Positions 12,119 to 22,400 are shown, counted from the stretch's first letter. The stretch is 64,000 nt of DNA from Thelephora terrestris (GCA_015956445.1 WIUZ02000008.1:1178001-1242000); one strand, 5' to 3'. The notes: generated by a model from the sequence alone, not told the origin. Numbers and translations are program-made.

Positions 12119-13563
12119 ATGCCTCGTCGCCGCCGCTCATCGTCTTCTTCCAACAATGAAGAAGACCGCTCACGTTCAACGCAGGGAGGACGCCGACAAC
12201 AGTCGGTGTCCAGGGTTCACAGGAGACGGGATGCCCGGTCTAGCCCAGAGGCTGAGTCAACTTCCGAGGTTATCGTTGGGGAGCGATCGAAAAAAAAGTA
12301 CGTTCAAATGCAATCTCGAGCGATGATTCCGAGACTTTTTCAGGAGAACGGAATACACACCGGTCGAAGAAAAGTTACGAATCACCGGTCGCGGGTTCGG
12401 CATCTTCTACGAGATGTGGCGCCCTTATAGCAGCATCATTGACAAGGGGCTTGAAGCAAGTGCTGCAGACCCTTCTGCACTTCCAGAAGCGTACATATTT
12501 CTTATCTTATTGCCACAAACTTAACCATACCACAAAATAGGGACCAACCATATGTCAACGCCTTTCGCGACCTCCTTGCTTTTTCAACCACTGTGAAGAG
12601 TGAGATTGTGAAGGAGGAGAGCGACAAGGAAAAGATTGGGACCTTGCTCGACACGGCGCGGGGTGATACCAAGAGGTCGCACGCCAGCGCCGTCAAGATC
12701 TCAATTGGAGATTGGCATCACTTCAGTCCCGGACTCAGCAAGAAATCCTCTTCGCCTCGGGGCTGGGACCACGATGAATGCGCGAGGTTGTTGTGTCCCC
12801 CGACCATCGAGTGGAATGAAGCGTAAGCTAGCTCGCTTTTTCTGCTTCATTATCTAATGTCATTTTAGGAACAAGCAGGGGCTACGTGATCCAGTCACAC
12901 GTAAACAGTTTGAACTCGGCCCTGGCGAATTTCCGCGATTCCTCTGGGCGGGAGAAACGATGGACGACATAGACCCGACCATCGGGTTCCTGCGCCACCC
13001 AATCCTATTTGCTGTGCGTGTGTGTACCAGTGCAGTTTCCTGTCCAATATTGATGACATCATCTGGACAGGCTCTTCGTCACTTTGCTATAAGTCCTTCG
13101 AGCGGCGTCGATGCTGGAACTAACATGTCGACAAAGTTCAGGTATGCAAGACTTTGTGGCATCAAACACGTCACCATCGAATCGATTGCATATGCGGCCA
13201 CAATGGTATTACTATGATTCTTTGCTGTTTACATTCCTAACGCTGCGCCTAGGTTCGCTTCGGGCTGAGCAGTGACAAGCGGTTCAGCGCAACCACCTCC
13301 TTTAGTTACAAGGACATGTATTACAATATCATCAATTTTACGAAGGCTTTTTCGGAGGCGCAGGTTCAACAGTTACTGATCTCATGGGATAGGTGAGCAC
13401 TCCCCATCTCCTCACGCCCTGATATCACTGACTTCCCACGAGGGAGGTCTTCGTGTCAACACGTGCAGGTGATGGATTGGAGAACGAAGACCCCGAGCCC
13501 AACTCTCTGGCAGCGCGGTTAACTCGACAGGTGGAGTTGTTGCGAGCCCAGCAGAGTCAGTAA
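12119..13563 (+). CDS. DUF6698-type protein (function unknown), transposon cargo
   Basis: The spliced product has a basic, Ser/Arg-rich start and then a segment typical of the DUF6698 family of basidiomycetes: ASAVKISIGDWH.., RGWDHDECARLLCPPTIEWNE, then FPRFLWAGE, a heart of FLRHPILFA..ALRHFAISPSS, and KHVTIESIAYAATMVRFGLSS..FS. The C-terminus ends LTRQVELLRAQQSQ, a short predicted coil. Introns inferred after EWNEA (12825), after HPILFA and after AATM (13205) have GT..AG borders. No stop was seen in the inferred exons. Nothing is known about its biochemical role. Its place between the transposase and the right transposon end suggests that it moves with the element, which is an inference. Confidence 0.7.
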
Positions 13564-13868
13564 TCCATATTGTAGGCGCACAAATATATACCAATGAATA
13601 CATACCAATTGAATCTATGTTGCGAGAGCGTGAGGAGTGATTGCACGAGACACACAACCCTATTGCGTGCTCTGTAAAACACCTATATGACAGCCACCCA
13701 TTATAGTTACAATGGGCATGTAACACGCTCGCAATAAATGTAGAACAGTTGATACACATTTGGTGTAACCTTGCCATGGGTGGTTTATCGCGATATACTG
13801 TGTTGCAGCCGCTACAACACGTTACGCCCGTTGTACCGCATCATATCGACAACACAACACCCCGGCGA
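13564..13868. repeat. Right end of the Plavaka element with subterminal motifs
   Basis: Non-coding end of the insertion. It has several short GTAAC/GTTAC-centred motifs (catgtaacacgctcgc, ggtgtaacc, acaacacgttacgcccgttgtaccgc) that also occur at the left end (4028-4085), partly inverted. Such subterminal repeats are usual binding sites for CACTA-like transposases. The exact terminal bases were not determined. Confidence 0.5.
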
Positions 13869-16800
13869 GTTTTCTGATGTAATTGATGGGAAAGACGCGT
13901 ACGAACAAATTCGCGTCATACCCGAGCACGTCAGTCGGACGCTTTTCACGACCCCGGATGGAACAATGGTAAGCCTGGTCATGCAACAGGGAGATTGCAA
14001 CGCGGGTGCAACGTACCAGACGTTGATGAACCATATATTCGCGTCTTACATCGGAGTCTTCGTATATGTTTATTTGGATGATATAATCATCTTTTCGGAC
14101 ACTATCGAAGAACATATTAAACATATACGTACGGTGTTCGATATTCTAAGGAAAGAAAAATTGTACCTTGGACCGAACAAGATGCAATTCTTCGCCGAAG
14201 AATTAAAAATACTTGGACACGTGATCGACAACCGAGGAATTTCGATGGACCCACACAAGGTGGATAAGGTAGTAAACTGGAAGATCTCGACAAACAAGGA
14301 CTTACTGAGGAGTTTCATCGGAGCCGTCGGATTTCTGGCCCCGGATTGCAAGGGTATCCGGATACCGATGGGTCACCTATCGTCGCTAACGGCCGAAAAT
14401 AGACCTTGGCGTTGGGACGATACAGCTCAAAGGTCCTTTGACGAAGTGAAGAAGATTGTCGGCGATCACCGGGATCAAAGAAGAGAAGCCATTGATTACT
14501 CGAAGGGCGCACCTCCAATCTGGGTTATGACAGATGGCTGTCTAACCGGTGGAGGTGGATACGTGAGTCAAGGAGAAGACCCAGATAATGCTAGGGTCGT
14601 TGCGTTTTGGTCAGGCAAATGGAATTCTGCGCAGCAGAATTACCCCGTTCACGAACAGGAACTCTTGGCGTTAATAGAAACCCTAAAGAGATTCCGAGGC
14701 GTTCTCCACGGAACTAAGTTTACGGTCAGGACGGATCACCGGGCGCTCGAACATTTAATGAGACAGAAAAATCTGTCCCCACGTCAACATAGGTGGTTAG
14801 ACGTCCTCAATGAATTTGATTTCAATATCAAATACATTCCTGGCGAAACGAACGAGTTCGCGGACGCGTTATCAAGAATTTACAGTGATGAACCTGAGGG
14901 AATAGTCCAGGCGGACAGCGAGCTCGTTATCGACAAAGATGATCAACAATTGGGATTAAAATCTAAAATACATCCTATCTACGTGGGCGTCTCGTTGATC
15001 TGGTTATTAAACGCGGAGCCTCGAAGGTCCTCTCGACTTGCAGATAAACCTACAGTGGATTATCGACCCAATCGTGAACGAAAGACGAAGTCAATCAAAG
15101 ACGCGATGACACCGGCAGAAGGTGATCGGGATCAAGAAGATGACATACCCGAGCTGGAGGACGTCGAAGATGACGACTCGGAAGATACCGCAATCGAAGA
15201 TTATCAGGAAACGGCCCCTAACGCTGAAGAGCGAAAGGACACTTCCGGGAAATTCTTTCAGGCGGTCAGCAGTCAAGACATTAACTTTCCGGATTGTTTG
15301 AAGGGTCGATATGTTGAAGATAAATTCTTCGTTCCGATTCTGGAAGATCCGAGTGAATTCACGAATTTCGAGATCAGGGACGAACTGATCTACTTCAAAT
15401 CGGAAGACGTTGAACGATTGGCTGTACCAGACGTCAAAGTGTACGGACAAGCAGTCCGCGAAATTTTAATTGGTCAAGCTCATTCTATTCTTGCTCACCT
15501 CGGTGCGAACAAGACAATTTTCTATATGTGCGATAACGTTTGGTGGAAATCTATGGTACAAGACATCATAGAATATTGTAAGACGTGTCATACGTGTGCT
15601 ACAAGTAAGTCTCCTACAGAGAAACCGAAGGGAAAACTCAAAACGATGCCCGTACCGAGTTACCCTTGGCAGTACATCGGAATTGATTTCGTGGGCCCGC
15701 TTCCTGAATCAGAGAATAGGAACGGCGCCTACGATATGATCTGTGTCGTCATTGATCAATTGACGGCTATGGTGCACTTAATTCCGACGCGTCAGACGTA
15801 TAAATCAACCGATATGGCGGAAGTTGTTTTTGATAGTATCTATAAGTTACACGGACTCCCGGAACGGATTATCAGCGATAGGGACTCGTTGTTCACGAGC
15901 CATTTCTGGAAAAGATTACATTTGTTACTAAATGTGGAACTAAGATTATCGTCCGCCTTTCACCCGCAAACTGATGGCGCAACCGAACGTGCTAACCGAA
16001 CAATGACACAAATGTTGCGTCAATGCGTCGGCCCGAATCAAAAAGATTGGGTGACCAAATTGCCGGCCGTCGAGTTCGCAATGAACTCAGCAAGGTCTAG
16101 TACTACTGGGTTTACGCCGTTTTACCTAAACTACGGCCGCAACCCTAGCCCTATGATCTGGAAAACGGAAGAGGTTTACCCAGGCGTGAGACGATTCGCT
16201 GAGAAAATGAAGGAAGCAATAATGAGTGCCCACGATGCCATTATTGCAGCCAGAATTCAACATACTGTTCAGGCGAACAAGAAACGACTCCCGGCAAACT
16301 TCAAAGAAGGAGATTTGGTCTATCTATCGACCAAAAACATATCTATTCCTAAGGGGAGGGCACGGAAGTTGGCTCCGAAGTACCTCGGACCTTTTCCGAT
16401 CACGAAGGTCATCAAGGAAGGCGCGACTTACCAGTTAAGGTTAAGCGATGAATTGATCAAACGCGGGGTAAATAGATCATTCCACGCGTCGTTGCTTCGG
16501 CCGCATATTCCTAATGATGATAGGAGGTTTCCCGGTCGTTTGCCCTCGCAAATACCGGGATTCGGTGAGAAACCTGAGGAATGGATCGTTGATAGGATTA
16601 CCACCCACAACGGCAAAGGCACGAATAGTGAATTCCTAATTTTGTGGAAAGCCGGTGATAAAACTTGGGCTACCTACAAGGAAGTCGCGCATCTTATCGC
16701 TTTAGAGCGATATTGTGAACTTATGGGGGTATCTCACCCATCTGAATTACCTTCTAATTATGTAAGAGACAATTTTGAAGGCACGGATTCCCAGGGGGAC

Positions 16801-17673
16801 GAAATTCTGGTAAACCAATTCTTTATTGGGACGCCTGAGGGGGAAGAAGGGACTATGGAATGGTATATAAGACAAGGAAAAGAAAGGGAGGACCCAAGCA
16901 TCCACGCTATGGTTGCTCCCAACGAACACCACTCCAAACCCTTCACTCGCGCTGAACACGACGCCTGCATAGCTTACCAGGCTCGTATGGAATCATTCAT
17001 CAAAGGCGGAGCGCGCATGATGGACTATCCCCCTCCGCGCTACGAAGAATTCATTCGCCAAGGCGCCGATCGAGTTCCGGAACCACCTGTCAATTACGGG
17101 AACCCTTATGGGAACGGCTATCCGTACGCGAATCAGTACCCTATGTATCCTGCTTTCGGCGGATTCCCCGTCCCGGCTCCACCCGCTCCCAATCCCAACA
17201 CCGTGTCTATGCCGGCTAGATCCCTTGACCAAATTATGAGGGTCATCGGAGATCGCCAAGACACTCCCCGTTACCGCGAACCCGCCCCGTTCTATCCAGT
17301 CAATCGCTACAGGACTAACTACTACAAGAACCGCGGCGCCCACGACCGCTCCGGTTACAAGGGTCGGTTCCGCGGACGTGGCGGAGGAGGATATAGGGCT
17401 GGCAGGGACTACGAGAAGCGCCGAAAGGATAAGGACGAGGCCGAGGCGTCGGCAACGCACGTCATCGACTTGGACGAGCCGAGCCCCCTCAACCTCGACA
17501 TCAATCAACTTCCCACCGTTGCCGACGTCCCGGCAGAAGTTGATGGCAACGTCACCGACTTCGACCAAGTTATGTTGAACGCGGAAAGCTCAGCCCAGGC
17601 CAGCGAGATGTCCCTCGAGGAACTGGCCAGTGAGCTCGGTATAACCGACGGAGGAGAATTGATTCTCGTTTAA
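13868..17673 (+). CDS. Ty3 pol, C-terminal part: RT, RNase H, integrase, chromodomain-like end
   Basis: The frame is open from 13771, but its first ~33 codons are transposon sequence; Ty3 homology starts at FSDVIDGKDAYEQIRV. RT continues with the catalytic VYLDDIIIFSD (about 14070). RNase H shows MTDG, the glutamate of HEQELLALIE and the aspartate of VRTDHRALEHL. After an acidic linker comes an integrase HHCC finger (H..H..CKTCHTC, about 15480-15600) and the catalytic core (GIDFVGPLP, ISDRDSLFTSHFW, HPQTDGATERANRTM). A chromodomain-like module follows (EEWIVDRIT..FLILWKAGDKTWATYKEV, about 16575-16690). The last ~320 residues (16700-17673) are a Pro/Tyr- then Arg/Gly-rich tail unlike a standard chromovirus end. 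The frame has no stop, so the element was young when it was interrupted. Confidence 0.88.
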
Positions 17674-18137
17674 ATTTTGGAAATATTTTTTCTAAACTCC
17701 CTTCGGCCGTTTTTGTACTTTTATCTCTAACTACGGTGCGAACAGTCGTATCGACACGACTGGGAGGGCGGATGTAAGGATCTGTACTTAGTCCGGCCGG
17801 CGCGCCGTTATCAATCAATCATGTGATCGTTTCCTTTTTCGTCGAGCTGTGCTCAAGTTTGAACGCTGTCACGAACGCGTGACATAGTAGCCAAAATCAC
17901 ACAAATAATTCAAGACATTGGTCGTATTCGCAGTAATAATAGTACAAAAGGGACTAAAAAGGACTACACACTTAGACAAGGACAAACGGGTCGACATCAC
18001 ATGAGCAGTTCTGAGGAAGAGGGCAGCGATGGGCGAAGTGATGAGGGTTATGAATACTCTCAGGACAGTAAGACCACTCTCGTGTCGCCGGATCCTGCCA
18101 ACACTCCCTACACCCCAACACATCATGAGACAGGCTA
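17674..18137. promoter_or_regulatory. Polypurine tract and putative start of the 3' LTR
   Basis: After the pol stop, the tract tgggagggcgga at 17761-17772 is followed by TGTAAGGATC, which looks like a polypurine tract next to a TG-starting LTR at 17773. The remaining bases to 18137 have no supported gene. Without the 5' LTR inside the window this cannot be confirmed by comparison. Confidence 0.5.
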
Positions 18138-18875
18138 TCATACATCTCCCGTCGCACGTCCGACAAGGCCTCGCTCACTAATGAGAACCCATAGCGGTCT
18201 TGGAGACCCGCCACCTCCACCTTCAACTTCATCCTCACCTGACGTGACTTGTCGGACGGACGACAACGTTGACCAGAACGAGTCATCGGACTCTTGCGGG
18301 TCTTCTTCTTCTGGGACCGCTCCACCATCTGGCGAACTGGGGCAGGACTCCAGGGAGGGGATGGAGGGAGAGGAACGCCCCGATCCTGGCGGTGGCGAAG
18401 GGACGACTGGGGACTTGCAAGGGGGGTCGGTGCAATAAGCTCCCCGACATTGGTGTCCGAAATATCGGAAGAGAGACGCCTGGAAAGGTCCCCAATGTTC
18501 CAAGGCAAAGTGAGAGAAGTCTTCATTCAAGCTGTTCATGATGACGTACATGAGATCTACCCGCTTCTCCAACTTCGCAATTCGATCCTCCCTATCTCTC
18601 TCCATGATGTCCAACAAACGAACGGCTCCAGGGTGTTGAGCCTGGACCACAGGCCCAGAAAGCCTAGGGTTTTCGAACCCAGCTTGCTCCCAGAACTCGG
18701 CGGGGGCGTTATGAGCGGTGAGGAAGTTAATGGCGACCTGGTTGTCGTGAGCAATGTTGGCAGGGGAGTCATATAGATGCTGCTCCACGACGTAGGGAGC
18801 AGTCGTCTCGAAGGACGGGGTGAAGGGAGTAGCGGCAGCGTTGAGCACGGCGTTGTTGGCGGTGAAAGTAGACAT
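18138..18875 (-). CDS. Unknown 245-aa protein, antisense to the Ty3 element
   Basis: Single open frame from ATG 18875. The N-terminus is MSTFTANNAVLNAAATPF; the middle has a helical, charged stretch around LLDIMERDREDRIAKLEKRVDLMY that could form a short coiled coil; then CRGAYCTDPPC and an acidic Ser/Pro-rich tail. The ATG is chosen over upstream in-frame ones because a TATA-like TATTTAAG lies ~95 bases upstream on the minus strand (18969-18976). I recognise no family. It lies in the 3' part of the Ty3 element, in the opposite direction to pol, and divergent to the gene at 19554. It could be an accessory gene of the element or a captured host gene. Confidence 0.55.
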   Translation of the reverse strand: MSTFTANNAVLNAAATPFTPSFETTAPYVVEQHLYDSPANIAHDNQVAINFLTAHNAPAEFWEQAGFENPRLSGPVVQAQHPGAVRLLDIMERDREDRIAKLEKRVDLMYVIMNSLNEDFSHFALEHWGPFQASLFRYFGHQCRGAYCTDPPCKSPVVPSPPPGSGRSSPSIPSLESCPSSPDGGAVPEEEDPQESDDSFWSTLSSVRQVTSGEDEVEGGGGGSPRPLWVLISERGLVGRATGDV

Positions 18876-19553
18876 AGTAGTAACGGATATTGAGAAGACG
18901 GTGGTACTGATGTTTGGTGGGAGTGGAAAAGAGACGATGAGGGGAACGACCACCAATTCCCCCCCTGACTTAAATACACCCTGACTCAAAAGGGAACCGA
19001 AAGGGGAAAACAATAACCTATTATCCACTAAAGTCCCAATTAGGACAAACGAACCCTCAGCCCCAATCGCGATCCCATCAAAGCCGAGAAATCCCCACCG
19101 ATCAAGAGAAATCCCCATCAGTCTTCTATTACCACCATGAAACAAGAGAAATCCCCATCGATCGCAGGAAATCCCCATCACGCTTCTATTGCTGCCATTG
19201 ATCCAGAGAAATCCCCATCAAACACGAGAAATCCCTGAATGCTTCCATCGACTCGTGCCCCTATTGTTCCCGTATGAGTAATTACCATCTGTCGTCCTAA
19301 GTCCCCTCATTCTGACTCATCTACCCTACCCTAAACTACGCACAGACCATGTTGACTCTTGTTTGACTCATTGTAGAATAATGACTCCTGTAGAGGATTG
19401 GGTATATAAGGAAGAGCGTTCGCTCCTTCTTTTCCCCATTCTCAATCTCTTCTGTACTCCTTTACCCATATCTTGAATAACAAGTAAGCTGAGGAATTCT
19501 CCTCACGCCTTAACCCTTCCTAACTCATCTTGCAGGAATCCTCCTGCCAGTGT
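18876..19553. promoter_or_regulatory. Shared divergent promoter with short direct repeats
   Basis: This stretch lies between two divergent genes. On the minus side a TATTTAAG box is at 18969-18976. On the plus side TATATAAGG is at about 19409, followed by a pyrimidine-rich leader and an intron-like segment (gtaagctgag..cttgcag, about 19482-19534) before the ATG at 19554. At 19080-19235 the motif agagaaatccccatc recurs about six times with small changes, in one orientation. These repeats are candidate regulatory binding sites for both promoters. Confidence 0.6.
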
Positions 19554-20177
19554 ATGTTCAGCGCCCCGAATCCTTTCCCATCTACAAGCCCCGTTCCACG
19601 ACCAATCGTCCCTGACGCCCGGAGATCTATCTGGGAGTATAAACTCATCAGAAGTCTTCAAGTAAACCGAACCGTCGGTCTACTTACTCATTTCCCTTAC
19701 TACCGCCCCTTTGCAGCTCTCGACGCCGGAGTCACTACCCCCCCTTTCCTTCTAGGCGCAGACCATCAGTTCCTTTGGAACTCAGACCTCACTGAAAGCG
19801 CTCTAGCAACGGTCTACTTTAGTGTCAGCCCTGCCTTTTACTTTCCGTCCCCTAAAATCCATTTAACCACCAACGTTCACACTCATTGCCCCGCTCTCAT
19901 CGTCCTTTGGTGGGATATCCCTACTGAACTACCTTATTCAATTATAGAATATCTCGCCCACTTCGAACAACTCAGCGGTCAAGACTTCGAACCGTTCGTT
20001 CAGCAATTGAGTCAGTTTTGCCAGGACTATCACTCGCCCGTCTACCCTTATCAAACGGCATCGCCGCTCTTGCTCGATATCCCTCCTCCTCTCACCTCTA
20101 CGCCCGGAACCCCCTTCAAAACTCGACCCGACACCCCACATCCCTCCGCTAATCCTCTAGCGCCCCACAAACAGTAA
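19554..20177 (+). CDS. Unknown 207-aa protein in the Ty3 3' region
   Basis: Open frame preceded by a TATA box and an intron in the leader. The product starts MFSAPNPFPSTSP, has a hydrophobic-aromatic middle (LTHFPYYRPFAALDAG, HCPALIVLWWDIPTELPYS) and ends in a Pro/Thr-rich tail. No domain was recognised. The ATG at 19554 is the first one after the inferred intron. About 80 bases past its stop a second TATA box (20259) begins what looks like an LTR promoter, so the gene may lie in the U3 part of the 3' LTR. Confidence 0.5.
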   Translation: MFSAPNPFPSTSPVPRPIVPDARRSIWEYKLIRSLQVNRTVGLLTHFPYYRPFAALDAGVTTPPFLLGADHQFLWNSDLTESALATVYFSVSPAFYFPSPKIHLTTNVHTHCPALIVLWWDIPTELPYSIIEYLAHFEQLSGQDFEPFVQQLSQFCQDYHSPVYPYQTASPLLLDIPPPLTSTPGTPFKTRPDTPHPSANPLAPHKQ

Positions 20178-20626
20178 GCAGGCCTACAACCCTGACAAAC
20201 GCGAGGTATAGTGATTAGAAATCACTCGTAAAATCCTATTATTTTCTGTATATAAAGACTTGTATCTAGTAGGTAGATAGCTAGGGATCGCAACAGAGCT
20301 ACGTCTACTTCTGCTGCGTGAATATTCTACTTAAATTTCTGTGTGCCGCCACCTCTACCGCGATCACGAGATCGATTCGGAATCACCCGACTTCGTTCTC
20401 TAATCCGGGAAAGCTGACGACTTCACAAGTGGGCACATTGAGATCACATTGATGGGTACATTGTGATCACAATCAAAATGTGCCTGCTGGGCACATTGGA
20501 CTCACATGGCTGGGCACATTTTGAATGTATTTAAATTCCCCCCACTGGGCACATTGTGATCACTTGTTGACTGTGATCACAATGTGTTCAGCATGTACCC
20601 ACCAGGTATTTGACCCCTTGCCCCCA
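20178..20626. repeat. Promoter-like segment and iterated TGTGATCA/ATGTGCCCA repeats at the Ty3 right end
   Basis: TATATAAAG at about 20259 is followed by ~175 bases resembling an LTR R-U5. From about 20428 to 20600, units such as gggcacattg, ttgtgatcacaatgtg and tgggcacatt recur at least five times in both orientations. The first 180 bases of the window have a comparable iteration of tgtaatca motifs. The segment ends at the point where F-box homology starts. Confidence 0.5.
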
Positions 20627-21225
20627 GTGAGAGTCACTTGCAAGGGAGCTGCCTTGGCGCGCTTGAGGGCCAACGCCGTCAAACCCTTCCTGAGGTTGGA
20701 TATTTGCGTCCAATTTTGGGGGTCTGATGCGATGGATTCACGCCAGTACCGACACACGTGAGTCAATTTCACAATTGGCACCGTGTTGGAGGCGAAACTA
20801 TTGTCCAGGAAGCACTGAGCGATACGCGAAAGGATCTCCGGTGGTAACTGGTTAACTGGTTGCAACAAGTTCCGCAGCGAGGGAATCAGACTCAGAATGT
20901 CTTGTGCTGTGGTTTCGAGACGTTCGATCTGGAGGATGCCGGTGAGTGTGTACATGTGCATGTGAGGCCTCGCCACCACGATCATCCCAGGTGTACTCAC
21001 TTCAGTCCCTAGGGAGGTGGTTGTGACGGCAGGAGGGGGATGGTATTCTCGTAGTCTTTTACATTCCAAGTAGAGTTTATTATTCAACACATGGAGAAGC
21101 TCTGAAATGGATAAGTTGAGGGCGGCTTCCAACGACATGGTGGCGGGTGGACTCAAAGTGGCGATCGTACGGTGTAGCCAAGTGCGGCTGGTAACGCGGT
21201 TTCCTCCAACATTGACCGAAGGCAA
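20627..21225 (-). pseudogene. F-box protein gene, 3' part replaced by the Ty3 insertion
   Basis: The minus-strand product has an N-terminal helical lead (LHVLNNKLYLECKRLREYH), an intron (donor gtgagtacacc after SLGTE, acceptor ..cctccag) and then an F-box-like domain: LLQPVNQLPPEILSRIAQCF followed by VKLTHVCRYWRESIASDPQNWTQIS. F-box proteins link substrates to SCF ubiquitin ligases; in agaricomycetes this is a very large family. Homology to the paralogue at 48800-50503 stops near APLQVTL, and sequence beyond is Ty3-related, so the leucine-rich C-terminal half is missing. The start lies immediately upstream of, and divergent to, the ASF1-like pseudogene. Confidence 0.75.
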
Positions 21226-21888
21226 CCCGTTCCCGTCCCAGTACCCACCATGTCCATCGTCGCAATTCGAGTGAGTGCGAGTTGTCCTTTTCCTTCGTGT
21301 TGTTAGTCTTGCTCACCCGTTGCGGCTACAGAACGCAGAGTTTCAAATTACCCCGCCCGTTTCCTAGACCCATACTACCTTCATGTAACTTTTGAATACA
21401 TCGCTCCTCTGGAAGACGGTGCGTCTCTCCCTCCCTCGCACCCATGAGGGATACACATGCGTCTCAATTCCTTCGTAAAGAACTAATCCACTCATCTCAC
21501 AAAGGTTAGAGCTCTAGTGGCACCTCACATACGTCTCGTCGCCTGGCAATGAAGACTTCAACCAAGAACTAGACGACCACCTTGTCGGACCCGTCCCCGT
21601 GGGCATCAATTCTTTCGAGTTCGAAGGTTGCACTCCGGACCCAAAGAAGATACCCAAGGAAGACGTGCTGGGCATCGCAGCGTTGATCCTGGCCAGGAGC
21701 TACAAGGAACAAGAGTTTGTTTGGGCGGGGTATGATCAGAACACAGAATGGCAAGCTGAAGATGGCAGGATGCCCAATAGAACGGGAGACATTGATCCTG
21801 ACAACAAAAAGGAGAAACAAGGGAAGGAGAAGGAGCGGTGTCGGACATGAGAACAACCATGTCATTATTCATGATAATTCACCACAGC

Positions 21889-22050
21889 AAGATTAGATTA
21901 GATTAGATAACAGTCTTATCAGATAAGATAAGATTAGATAAAGACAAGAAACTCATGGAAAGTTACAGAATGTTACAGAATGTTACAGAATGTTCAGGAA
22001 CACCCTGGAATGCGCTGGAACATCCTGGAACTTGCCGGAATGTTCTAGAA
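21889..22050 (+). promoter_or_regulatory. GATA-site array and heat-shock elements at the left LTR end
   Basis: At 21889-21942 the sequence iterates gattagatta and agataagataag, matching GATA-factor sites (HGATAR). Next comes a GAA/TTC-rich array with two perfect three-unit heat-shock elements: GAATGTTCAGGAA at 21988-22000 and GAATGTTCTAGAA at 22038-22050. The following gtgacggaacgtcac is an inverted repeat. Confidence 0.75.
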
Positions 22051-22400
22051 GGTGACGGAACGTCACACCCCATGTTGTCAGGGCCACTCTTCGCCCGTCA
22101 GACACCAGTGCTGTTGGCGAGTAACACTCCAGCCAACAAGATCAAATGGGGCAATGGGGGAACGACTTCCCAATATCCACCCAGATAATACGTGGTCCAG
22201 ACGCGATGGACGAGCGTTCTCCAGTAGGTTGTCCGAATTCACAACAGTGATACCGAGCCTCTATCAGGTTAACCCCTATCGTCTTCTGAGGGCGATAACA
22301 AGAGCCCGAGGATGGCGACTCAAACTGTTGACTTGTCCGAAAGAGCAGTGTGTAACCCGATGTCGTGTCCGAGCTAGCTTCAAACACCGGTTAACGAACA
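22051..22400. other. Unassigned segment of the LTR-type element before the copia insertion
   Basis: About 350 bases between the heat-shock array and the copia target site. No gene or repeat was recognised. It continues in sequence at 28505 after the nested copia element. Confidence 0.4.

Larger units (their letters stand above)
3990..13868 (+). mobile_element. Plavaka-type DNA transposon with cargo, inserted in the Ty3 RT
   Basis: About 9.9 kb separate the two halves of the Ty3 RT frame. The segment holds a complete-looking Plavaka transposase (+), an FLX1-like mitochondrial carrier remnant (-) and a DUF6698 gene (+). Both ends are rich in short related motifs: left end tgtaacgtgcc and gttgtaccgcgttacacc (4028-4085); right end catgtaacacgctcgc, tggtgtaacc and acaacacgttacgcccgttgtaccgc (13698-13840). 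These look like subterminal transposase-binding repeats. I could not define exact terminal inverted repeats or a target duplication, so each boundary is uncertain by about 15 bases. A composite of several insertions is possible but less simple. Confidence 0.72.
1..20626 (+). mobile_element. Ty3/gypsy (chromovirus-like) retrotransposon, interrupted by a Plavaka element
   Basis: The Ty3 order gag, protease, RT, RNase H, integrase and chromodomain-like end is visible, but split: the first part runs to about 3990 and the second starts at about 13868. The two halves meet inside RT: a sequence ending ILREVSRHR is followed across the insertion by FSDVIDGKDAYEQIRV, the usual continuation in this family. 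The 5' LTR is outside the window or not recognised in bases 1-134. A purine tract at 17761-17772 followed by TGTAAGG suggests that a 3' LTR starts at 17773. The right edge is placed where F-box gene homology starts (about 20627). The exact LTR limits are unproven. Confidence 0.8.

Noticed and set aside
13771-13867. Start of the second Ty3 pol frame at 13771 as a real N-terminus
   Set aside because: The first ~33 codons are the right end of the Plavaka element read through by chance.
16993-17568. 191-residue minus-strand frame opposite the Ty3 pol tail
   Set aside because: Low-complexity codon shadow of the Arg/Gly/Pro-rich sense frame, with no promoter or domain.
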